57,381 bases of DNA from UBA10677 sp045654245 (lineage in GTDB: Bacteria > Bacillota > Clostridia > Christensenellales > Pumilibacteraceae), in contig JAZOMX010000040.1 in assembly GCA_045654245.1 (NCBI GenBank), forward strand, positions 1 to 57,381, written 5' to 3'. Position 1 is the first letter of the stretch. Each line of letters begins with the position of its first letter. A model generated the notes under the pieces. The model saw only the letters and a program-made list of their open reading frames with translations, did not search any database and was not told the origin of the DNA. Made by a program: the position numbers and the translations under genes. This document shows positions 51,349 to 57,381 of this stretch, piece by piece.

Positions 51349-52572
51349 TTATTCTTCATCTCCTATTTGAAGATAATCATTTAACATAACTTCCATTAAT
51401 TTTTCTCTATTAAAATGCTCTTTACAATATTTAACGGCATTCCTCCGCATTTCTATTTTCTTCTCACTTTCAAGATTTATAAAATCTAGTATTTTCTTGG
51501 CAAGTTCTTCACTATCGCCTATGTTGGCGACTATCCCACAATTTGCTTCCTCTACCACTCGTTTCGTCTCACCGATTGCCGACGCTATTATCGGACAACC
51601 ACAAGCCATATACGACTGAAGTTTGGCGGGAATCGTCATAGAATATAGTGGAGAGTTTGCAAACGAAATAAACCCGGCATCACTTGCCGATAGGATACTA
51701 GGAATACTGGTTGCTGGTTGCCATCCAGTTAAATTAAAGTATTCTTCCACTTCGTTTTCCTTAATCAATTTAGTTAAATTTTCTCTATTTCGTCCATCTC
51801 CAACGATATTAAATCTTACCTTCCGTCCACTCTCTTTTAGAATTTTTGCCGTTTGCGGTAAAATTTCTAAACCTTGCGCTGTTCCTATATTCCCAGTAAA
51901 AGTCACATTCAACTCACCTGTTTGCGGAATAAGTTCGGACTTTTCCTCCGTAGGCTGATAGAACTCTTCAGCGTATTGTGGCCAATAAAGAACTTTATCC
52001 TCTTGCCCCGGAGTTCTCTTTTGTATCTCGGTCACAAAACTGGGAGAGGTAGCAAATATTTTATCGCAGTTCTTATAAATGTAATTTACCATTTTACTTA
52101 TAGGTTTAATTATAAATTTACTGTGAATTCCAGTTACCACCTCAACGTTTTCTGGCCAAAGGTCTTGAACGTACAAATAAGAAGGAACCTTTTTTCTCTT
52201 TGCATACCATACTCCAAGCAACGCTTGAGTCATAGGCGATACTTCAAAAGTAAAAACAAGGTCTGCCTTAATTTTTGTAAAACATTTCCAAAAGAAACCA
52301 GACACTACGAATGATAAATAGTTAAGCACCATACCTATCGCAGTTTTTCCTCTAGCAAAAAGCGGAAGCCTTACGATATTTACGCCGTTCCAAGTCTCTT
52401 TTCTTTTTCTAAACCATCCGTAACCTTTATAAAACTTACCTTTAGGATAATTCGGTACCCCTGTTACAACTGTAACTTCGTACCCTTTTTTTACCCACTC
52501 ACTCGCAATATCGTTTATTCTAAACTGCTCTGGATAGAAGTATTGTGAAATTATTAAAATTCGCTTTTTCAT
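51349..52572 (-). CDS. Glycosyltransferase family 4 (WbuB-like)
   Basis: A 407-residue GT4 with the WbuB/FnlD-type N-terminus ILIISQYFYPEQFRINDIA. It has VPSYLYVQDLWPENVEVV (near 127-144), ITGFTGNIGTAQGLE-like donor-domain entry (FTGNIGTAQGLEIL, near 227), and the E-x7-E type loop near SIPSILSASDAGFISF. WbuB-type enzymes transfer L-FucNAc, which fits the capE/F/G genes of the same operon. It overlaps the amidotransferase gene region by a few bases. Assignment of the sugar is inference from subgroup and context. Confidence 0.9.
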   Translation of the reverse strand: MKKRILIISQYFYPEQFRINDIASEWVKKGYEVTVVTGVPNYPKGKFYKGYGWFRKRKETWNGVNIVRLPLFARGKTAIGMVLNYLSFVVSGFFWKCFTKIKADLVFTFEVSPMTQALLGVWYAKRKKVPSYLYVQDLWPENVEVVTGIHSKFIIKPISKMVNYIYKNCDKIFATSPSFVTEIQKRTPGQEDKVLYWPQYAEEFYQPTEEKSELIPQTGELNVTFTGNIGTAQGLEILPQTAKILKESGRKVRFNIVGDGRNRENLTKLIKENEVEEYFNLTGWQPATSIPSILSASDAGFISFANSPLYSMTIPAKLQSYMACGCPIIASAIGETKRVVEEANCGIVANIGDSEELAKKILDFINLESEKKIEMRRNAVKYCKEHFNREKLMEVMLNDYLQIGDEE

Positions 52573-52581
52573 ACTCCTTCC

Positions 52582-53457
52582 TTACTTCGTCATATCCACG
52601 ATAGATTGTTCTAGACTATACTTTTGATATTCGTCTTTGTATGCGCTAATTCCAAAATCGTATGCGAGACTACCGAAAGCCTTATTAACGAGCCCCGTTA
52701 AATGGCTCATTATCTTGAGTAACCAGCCAAAACCTTTTATAAGACACCGCTTTTTACCATAAGCAGAGGCAATAATTTTAACCATTTCACTCGTATTCGT
52801 ATGCTCTGCGTTCTGCGGAAAAAATATTCCATTCTCTTCGTTTAAAATCATAAGCCGTATAAACTCGCAAAGATTTTTTATATAGAGCATACTTCTCTCG
52901 TTTTTAACAAACGGAAAAAACGGTAACTTAAGGGCCATTTTTGCAAGCGTTTGATAATTCCCTTTGCAATCTTTTCCGTAAATCATGGGCGGACGAAGAA
53001 TTACCACCTTAAAGTCTTCGTCAACGAGGGGAAGGATTCCGTTTTCTGCTTGAACCTTACTATCGCCGTAACAATTTGCTGGAGATACGGGGGTTTTTTC
53101 AGTAATCAACTTCTTCTTTCCGATTGGGGCGCTATCGCCGTAAACGATTGCTGAACTCATAAAAATAAACTGCTTAACACCATCAGCCTTCGCTTTTTTT
53201 GCCGTTTCAATCGTTAAGTCCGTATTAACCGCATAATACAGTTTCGCTTTTTCCTCACTTATCTTGCCGTTGTCTGAGTGTGCTATTCCAGCAACGTGAA
53301 AAACTACATCGTAACCAACAAAACTTTTTTCTCTCCAACTGCCGTCAAGCGTATCAACGGTATCTAGTAAAATTTCGTCACCATAATTCGTCATAACGTA
53401 CTTCTCAAACGAAGTCCCGATATAACTATTTGCTCCCGTTATTAAAACTTTTTTCAC
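52582..53457 (-). CDS. NAD-dependent epimerase/dehydratase (WbpV-type 4-reductase)
   Basis: A 291-residue SDR protein. NAD motif ITGANSYIGTSFE (5-17), SSAIVYGD, and catalytic NCYGDSKVQAE (Tyr, Lys near 133-137). WbpV/WreQ-like members reduce UDP-4-keto-6-deoxy-GlcNAc to UDP-QuiNAc, and they often sit next to the initiating sugar transferase, as here (4-bp overlap). The capE dehydratase could supply a 4-keto sugar, but CapE is also a 5-epimerase, so the actual substrate is not clear. It could instead be a simple 4-epimerase. Confidence 0.8.
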   Translation of the reverse strand: MKKVLITGANSYIGTSFEKYVMTNYGDEILLDTVDTLDGSWREKSFVGYDVVFHVAGIAHSDNGKISEEKAKLYYAVNTDLTIETAKKAKADGVKQFIFMSSAIVYGDSAPIGKKKLITEKTPVSPANCYGDSKVQAENGILPLVDEDFKVVILRPPMIYGKDCKGNYQTLAKMALKLPFFPFVKNERSMLYIKNLCEFIRLMILNEENGIFFPQNAEHTNTSEMVKIIASAYGKKRCLIKGFGWLLKIMSHLTGLVNKAFGSLAYDFGISAYKDEYQKYSLEQSIVDMTK

Positions 53458-54233
53458 TCATTCCCCTCCTGGTTTTCTTCTAGCGCACTGGGTTCATTAT
53501 TATCTTCGAGAGCGGGTTCGATTTTATCCTTATTGGGCGATTCCACTACTTCCTCGACCTTTTGCTCGATAATTTCATCTATTTGGGTTTGATGTTCTAT
53601 TTCACCTTCTGTTTGGTCTTTTTTTATCTCCTCTTTTTTCATTTCACCAGTACCACCTTCCACCACGCCGTCGTGTCTAAAAACCGATAAAATTGTGCCA
53701 AAGAAACATTTACAGTCGAAGAAAAAACCCATTTTTTGAACGTACTCCCCATCAAGCGCTGCTTTAACGGGAATCTCGAGTTCATCTCTTCCATTAATTT
53801 GTGCCCATCCAGTAAGACCTGGTCTTACGTCGTTAGCGCCGTATTTGTCACGCTCAGCAATAAGGTCGTCTTGATTCCAAAGCGCCGGACGAGGTCCAAT
53901 AATTGCCATCTTTCCGCTTAAAATATTAAATATTTGAGGCAATTCATCAAGCGAAGTCTTCCTCAAAAAGCCCCCAATTTTCGTAATCCACTTCTTGGGG
54001 TCGGAAAGTTCGTGAGTAGGAGCATCGTGAGGCGTATCCGTTCTCATAGTACGAAATTTCAAAATAGTAAAAAGTTTTTTGTTTTTTCCAACTCTCTTTT
54101 GCTTAAAAAAAACGGGACCCTTGCTATCAAGTTTAATAGCAACAGCAATAATTAGTAATGGCAAAGCCAAAAGAATAATGGCGAAAAACGCCATAAAAAA
54201 ATCAAAAACTCTCTTTAAAAAATGCTTATACAT
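53454..54233 (-). CDS. Initiating undecaprenyl-phosphate sugar-1-phosphate transferase (PglC-like) with acidic tail
   Basis: A monotopic phosphoglycosyl transferase that loads the first sugar-1-phosphate onto undecaprenyl phosphate. One re-entrant hydrophobic helix (residues 10-30) is followed by KGPVFFKQKRVGKN, KFRTMRTDTP and the catalytic DELPQIFNILSGKMAIIGPRP (near 95-117). The core ends near residue 195, as in PglC. An extra 60 residues follow, very rich in Glu, Asp, Gln and Asn, predicted disordered and absent from PglC. It overlaps both neighbours (8 and 4 bases). The first sugar is unknown. Confidence 0.92.
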   Translation of the reverse strand: MYKHFLKRVFDFFMAFFAIILLALPLLIIAVAIKLDSKGPVFFKQKRVGKNKKLFTILKFRTMRTDTPHDAPTHELSDPKKWITKIGGFLRKTSLDELPQIFNILSGKMAIIGPRPALWNQDDLIAERDKYGANDVRPGLTGWAQINGRDELEIPVKAALDGEYVQKMGFFFDCKCFFGTILSVFRHDGVVEGGTGEMKKEEIKKDQTEGEIEHQTQIDEIIEQKVEEVVESPNKDKIEPALEDNNEPSALEENQEGNE

Positions 54234-54759
54234 TTTTTCTCTCCTTTATCTGCTCTTTTGTAAAAATTTCATTATACACTACTTTCGTTTTTTCTGGAAC
54301 TTTCGCATTTGAACCTACGACCGCACCACAATCTATTTGACATCCTCTTTCAACGACGGCGTTATGATTGATTATTGCTCCTGCGCAAACGAAAACTCCC
54401 TCCATTATTTGACACCCAGTATGCACTACCGCCATAGGTTCAACAAGCGTTCCTTCCATAACGCTCGCAGAAGGAGAAACGTACGCTCTCGGACTTATAA
54501 TCGTAGCCAATCTAAAACCAGCATCTTTCAATTTGCATAGAAGTTCAAGTCTTAAATCTGCGTTTCCTATCGCCACAAACGCTTGAGGATATTCTCCTAC
54601 AATTTTTTCATAGTCAAGCAGTTTCCCTACGGCGTTTTCATTTGCATCGTCAAGGAAATCAACGATATCAAATTCGCCCGTTTCAAAAGCAGTTTCTTTT
54701 GAAAGATGCCCGTACTGACCTGCTCCTAAAATTAACAATTTAGTTTTCTCTTTTTCCAT
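54226..54759 (-). CDS. NeuD/PglD-family sugar acyltransferase
   Basis: A 177-residue acetyltransferase. The N-terminal Rossmann-like half has LLILGAGQYGHLSKETA (9-25), and the C-terminal half is a left-handed beta helix with hexapeptide repeats (VSPSASVMEGTLVEPMAVV, then CQIMEGVFVCAGAIINHNAVV; catalytic His near 134 in NHNAVVERG). PglD acetylates UDP-4-amino-sugars, but no PglE-like aminotransferase is in the window, so another acceptor or an outside supplier is needed. First gene of the 20-gene operon; no strong ribosome binding site. Confidence 0.88.
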   Translation of the reverse strand: MEKEKTKLLILGAGQYGHLSKETAFETGEFDIVDFLDDANENAVGKLLDYEKIVGEYPQAFVAIGNADLRLELLCKLKDAGFRLATIISPRAYVSPSASVMEGTLVEPMAVVHTGCQIMEGVFVCAGAIINHNAVVERGCQIDCGAVVGSNAKVPEKTKVVYNEIFTKEQIKERKNV

Positions 54760-54802
54760 TTACACTATTTTACCTTACACAAATATAGTATAATACTTTT
54801 GT

Positions 54803-54831
54803 ATTATAACACAGAAGAAGGACAAACGCAA
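54803..54831 (-). promoter_or_regulatory. Probable promoter of the polysaccharide operon
   Basis: On the minus strand a perfect TATAAT (54803-54808) has a weak -35, TTGCGT, 17 bp upstream (54826-54831). Further A/T-rich alternatives lie nearby, so the exact start is uncertain. Confidence 0.4.
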
Positions 54832-54914
54832 GCGGAATAGGAAATTTATTTATATAAATGGCAAATTATTAAGCGCGGAAAGTCCCAACTCCGTCAATAA
54901 AATGCTCTGATAAG

Positions 54915-54979
54915 CCGTACGCTCCCTCTCGTTACGCAAAACAAGGAACTCCAAAAAAATGGTGTTCCTTGTTTTGGTG
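54915..54979 (-). repeat. 65-bp direct repeat, left copy
   Basis: Identical to 57054-57118 at 64 of 65 positions (the difference is at 54921/57060). It contains an AAAACAAGGAAC/GTTCCTTGTTTT hairpin (54938-54949 with 54964-54975), the same as the stem behind the tRNA-Ser gene. No tRNA lies next to this copy. The flanks (54832-54914 and 54980-55043) hold nothing else I can recognise. Confidence 0.9.
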
Positions 54980-55043
54980 TCTATGGGCTACGAAAAAGAT
55001 ATTTTTTGCGTTTTGCATTAAGGTTTCGAACTCCGACGTAAAA

Positions 55044-56864
55044 TTACAGCTCCTTGGCGATTTCATCGTTCCATATCAGCTCGGAGAAAGACAGCAAAAC
55101 AGAGGTCTCGCACCAACACGATGAGTGAAATACGCCTCCAATACGTCTCGGTCCTTCCCAGTCACTCGTATTGACTCTTTCGCATATCCAACCGGGCAAA
55201 AGTTTTCTCGGCTCATCGTCCCACGAAAAGATAGGACGCTCTTCGGTAGATACGCACTGCGGTATAAAGAACAAAATATCTCGCAAAAGCGTAAGATAGT
55301 CCTTTGAGCCCGTGTATTTATATAATTTATATATGGCATCTCCGGATGCAGTACAGAGCCCCGGCGCGGAGTGCTTGTTTTGCACATTGGCAAACACACT
55401 GCCAACCGTGTTGATATTCAGCCGCCCAAACTCACTTTCTTTTGGAAAGGCGTAGGAATACGGCATAATCCAGCTTGAAAGCAGGTGAAGACTGTCCTTG
55501 GCGTATTTCAACCACTTCGCTTCATGTTCCGCCTCGTATAACAGAGTCATGCTCTCAACCATAGCGTACGCGCTCTCACTGTCGGGCGCGCAAAGTGCTT
55601 CTACGGGACCTCCGTAGGTAATGCCGCGAGAAACGTAATTTTGATAGTATTTTTCTCCCGCAAGCTTTGCAATGTTGAGATATTTGCCGTCCCCGAAATA
55701 ACGCCAAGCTCGCACCAAAGCACCGATAACAGATGCTCCCGAGGTCGTACCTCCGTATATAATATCTCCTGTTTCAACATTGATGAACTGCCCAAAATCG
55801 TGATATTTTTCGTATAGCGTTACAAATGCGTCAGAGCAATTTCGTGCCGCAGAAACCCAAGTTTCCTTTGGCTCAATCACGTCAAAATGCTTGAACAGAA
55901 AATAAAGAGCATCTCCTATTTTTCTTACAAGAGCAGAATTTGCCATGTGCTCACGTCCAAAGCCGTCGTGGGAAATGACACCGTCAACGATAATCGTGTA
56001 AAAAAATCCTACGCCAGATACATGAGAAGTTAAAAAATCAATCGTTTGCAATGCTCTTTGCGCCGTAATCACATTTCCGTGTTTGAACAACGGAAGCGAT
56101 GACATTCCTCCTCCGACCCAACCGCATTGCCAGATTTTTGTAATTTCAGCATAATACTCACCGCTGAAATTATCGTTGTTCATGTGAGCTTCCATAATGT
56201 CCCATAGCTCTTTTGTATAGCCGTTTGGGGCGCACTTATCCGAGAGCAAACATCTGCGATTTTTGAAAAACAGCTCAAAAAATTCCGTAATGCTGTTACA
56301 ATTAAAATCTTTAATCAATACTCTTGATGAAACAAGTTCACCGCGTCTTACCACTATTCCGCAATCGATTGACGGCTCGTCCGTGCGACATATTCTGTAA
56401 CGTTTCGAACGTATGGCGGGAAACTGTACGGTAACCCTTCCGCTTTCAACCAAAAATCCGATATTTTTCCCCTTGCACGCCTGCTCTGTGAAAATAAAAA
56501 ACGCTTTTTTGTGTTTTTTTAAGAAAACGCCAAAGCAAGGCACCGACATATCCCCCGTCGTAACCTCAATCTTACCGCTCCCGTCGGGATTTAGAGCGGG
56601 AACGTCGGATATGATGGGAGACGCGTTGCTTTTGCAATGATTTTTGAGATACATCGGAGGATACTCGACGTCCATCTTTTCAAATTTGTTTCCGTCATAC
56701 GCACAAGCAGGCAAAAAGACATACGAATCCTGCTCCCAATTCGGAAACCAAACGGATAAAGAAAGTCTTGTATCATTATCGTCTCTTTCTGCAACAAATG
56801 AAATCACATTACCGTTGTATTCCGCAACTCCATTGTTGGAATTGAGATTTATTTGGTACGACAT
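55044..56864 (-). CDS. Unrecognised 606-residue protein, glycosidase-like helical C-terminal domain
   Basis: A soluble protein with no signal peptide. Residues 1-200 are mainly beta (VAERDDNDTRLSLSVWFPNW, GIVVRRGELVSSRVLI). From about 210 on it is helical with repeated aromatic patterns (IWQCGWVGGGMSSLPLF, TYGGPVEALCAPDSESAYAM, HSAPGLCTASGDAIYKLYKY), as in (alpha/alpha)6 barrel glycoside hydrolases or lyases. I cannot name the family. It ends ISFSELIW-like in the sense SVLLSFSELIW. Codon choice differs from neighbours, with more CAG, AAG and balanced GC. It is the only gene between two 65-bp direct repeats and probably came in by transfer. AGGGGGA precedes its ATG. Confidence 0.8.
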   Translation of the reverse strand: MSYQINLNSNNGVAEYNGNVISFVAERDDNDTRLSLSVWFPNWEQDSYVFLPACAYDGNKFEKMDVEYPPMYLKNHCKSNASPIISDVPALNPDGSGKIEVTTGDMSVPCFGVFLKKHKKAFFIFTEQACKGKNIGFLVESGRVTVQFPAIRSKRYRICRTDEPSIDCGIVVRRGELVSSRVLIKDFNCNSITEFFELFFKNRRCLLSDKCAPNGYTKELWDIMEAHMNNDNFSGEYYAEITKIWQCGWVGGGMSSLPLFKHGNVITAQRALQTIDFLTSHVSGVGFFYTIIVDGVISHDGFGREHMANSALVRKIGDALYFLFKHFDVIEPKETWVSAARNCSDAFVTLYEKYHDFGQFINVETGDIIYGGTTSGASVIGALVRAWRYFGDGKYLNIAKLAGEKYYQNYVSRGITYGGPVEALCAPDSESAYAMVESMTLLYEAEHEAKWLKYAKDSLHLLSSWIMPYSYAFPKESEFGRLNINTVGSVFANVQNKHSAPGLCTASGDAIYKLYKYTGSKDYLTLLRDILFFIPQCVSTEERPIFSWDDEPRKLLPGWICERVNTSDWEGPRRIGGVFHSSCWCETSVLLSFSELIWNDEIAKEL

Positions 56865-56902
56865 TCTTAAATCCCCCTGTTGATTGTTTTTGTAACTATA
56901 AA

Positions 56903-56940
56903 TGTGCTATAATCATAGCACATTCCCGCCCGAAAGTCAA
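56903..56940 (-). promoter_or_regulatory. Promoter with palindromic operator of the 606-residue gene
   Basis: On the minus strand TTGACT (56935-56940) and TATGAT (56912-56917) are 17 bp apart. A perfect 8-4-8 inverted repeat with arms TGTGCTAT (56903-56910) and ATAGCACA (56915-56922) is centred on the -10, so a dimeric repressor would block transcription. No candidate regulator gene lies in the repeat-flanked segment. The rest of 56941-57053 is non-coding. Confidence 0.75.
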
Positions 56941-57053
56941 CTAAAATCGGGGAGTTTGTAGGGGAACGGATGGAGAGCAGGAAACTTCGTTTCCCTTGGT
57001 CGCTAAATCGCGGCCGCGAACATCTTCTTCGCCTGCGCTTGAAGAGTTCTCTT

Positions 57054-57118
57054 CCGTACACTCCCTCTCGTTACGCAAAACAAGGAACTCCAAAAAAATG
57101 GTGTTCCTTGTTTTGGTG
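57054..57118 (-). repeat. 65-bp direct repeat, right copy, abutting tRNA-Ser
   Basis: Right partner of 54915-54979. Its last two bases are the CA of the tRNA's encoded CCA end. The hairpin AAAACAAGGAAC (57077-57088) with GTTCCTTGTTTT (57103-57114) immediately follows the tRNA on the minus strand and may end its transcription. Confidence 0.9.
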
Positions 57119-57205
57119 GCGGAGGAAGAGGGATTCGAACCCCCGTGGGCTTTCACCCAAACGGTTTTCAAGACCGCCTCGTTATGACCGCTTCGATATT
57201 CCTGC
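57117..57205 (-). tRNA. tRNA-Ser (UGA anticodon)
   Basis: Read on the minus strand the 89-nt gene folds as a class II tRNA. It has a TCG/CGA D stem, an anticodon stem GCGGT/ACCGT around the loop CTTGAAA (anticodon TGA), a long variable arm (GGG/CCC), a GGGGG/CCCTC T stem around TTCGAAT, discriminator G73, and an encoded CCA. The acceptor stem is GCAGGAA against TTCCTCC, so pair 2-71 is C-C; the usual Ser sequence has G2. The mismatch may weaken the tRNA or mark it as a damaged copy. It is right beside a direct repeat. Confidence 0.88.
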
Positions 57206-57267
57206 ATATCAATAAAATTATTATACCCCCACCAAAGAAAAATGTCAACTGTTTTTATTTCATAAAC

Positions 57268-57304
57268 AAAAAATTTCCGCTTACAATCTTCTTTGCAAGC
57301 GGAA
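57268..57304 (-). terminator. Terminator of the gene at the right edge
   Basis: On the minus strand TTTCCGCTTGCAA and TTGTAAGCGGAAA form a near-perfect stem (57274-57304), followed by a T run. It sits just after the stop at 57313. Confidence 0.88.
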
Positions 57305-57312
57305 AATATCTA

Positions 57313-57381
57313 TTATTCTAAGAAAATATCGCGCAAGGTATCAATTTCTTCTTGCGTTACCCCGATGGAAAGTAGGAACTT
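57313..57381 (-). CDS. 3' end of an unidentified gene (partial)
   Basis: The last 22 codons of a minus-strand gene read KFLLSIGVTQEEIDTL followed by RDIFLE and TAA at 57313-57315. The frame is open to the window edge and is followed by a good terminator, so this is very likely a real gene end. The fragment looks like a helical C-terminus and is too short to identify. Confidence 0.6.
   Translation of the reverse strand, partial: KFLLSIGVTQEEIDTLRDIFLE

Noticed and set aside
54980..55043. A second tRNA or tRNA fragment beside the left repeat copy
   Set aside because: The bases after the repeat (TCTATGGGCTACG) do not continue into a T stem or acceptor sequence, so only the downstream repeat is duplicated.

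Overview
The window reads as a chromosomal segment of a Gram-positive, Bacillota-type bacterium, most likely an uncultured gut or animal-associated member of the Clostridia. I base this on the ribosomal order rpsL-rpsG-fusA-tuf, strong AGGAGG-type ribosome binding sites, near-consensus 17-bp-spaced promoters, a TM1266-type ACT regulator, and single-membrane surface and lipoprotein genes with no outer-membrane genes. A lineage near Christensenellales/Borkfalkiaceae is a guess; no 16S gene is present.

Layout. 1-2143 (minus): a large secreted surface protein that runs off the left edge and is split by a one-base frameshift. 2399-6886 (minus): the str operon rpsL-rpsG-fusA-tuf, with an extra promoter in front of tuf. 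7208-11579 (plus): a GH38 alpha-mannosidase, an HPr-like protein without the active-site histidine, and the 23S rRNA methyltransferase RlmD. The 3' end of rlmD is tandemly duplicated downstream in a structured 211-bp repeat. 11933-17510 (plus): a HAD phosphatase, a membrane acyltransferase, a small membrane protein, then a perfect promoter followed by an attenuator-type leader RNA that controls a TM1266-like ACT protein and an ABC substrate-binding protein plus permease with no ATPase; then an unknown 244-residue protein.

17576-32455: a metabolic block. Three tandem Gfo/Idh/MocA oxidoreductases are divergent from an AraC regulator. They are followed by an SdpI-type membrane protein, a TcdA/QueG-like pair, an NSS amino-acid transporter, an operon of a GH36-like glycosidase, a sugar isomerase and a DUF815 ATPase, and a MATE exporter with an AGCS symporter. 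Two transcripts (tcdA and the MATE gene) look leaderless.

32565-54759 (minus): a 20-gene, 22-kb Wzx/Wzy-type surface polysaccharide operon. It encodes an initiating phosphoglycosyl transferase, two GT4 enzymes and a third GT-like protein, dTDP-L-rhamnose synthesis (rfbACBD), UDP-L-FucNAc synthesis (capE/capF/capG, i.e. fnlABC), an N-acetyl-sugar amidotransferase, a flippase and a polymerase. It also encodes a phosphonate branch: a trifunctional nucleotidyltransferase/cytidylyltransferase/PEP-mutase, a phosphonopyruvate decarboxylase and a phosphonoacetaldehyde reductase. No 2-AEP aminotransferase is present, so the predicted product is nucleotide-activated 2-hydroxyethylphosphonate, put on the glycan by an unknown transferase. 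The alkaline-phosphatase-superfamily protein directly upstream of the PEP mutase is the best candidate. This is the most interesting system in the window.

54915-57205: a 65-bp direct repeat (64/65 identical) flanks a 2.1-kb segment holding one unrecognised 606-residue gene with a palindromic operator on its promoter. The right repeat abuts a tRNA-Ser(UGA) gene whose acceptor stem has a C-C mismatch. The layout suggests cargo inserted behind a tRNA. The last 69 bases are the 3' end of another minus-strand gene.
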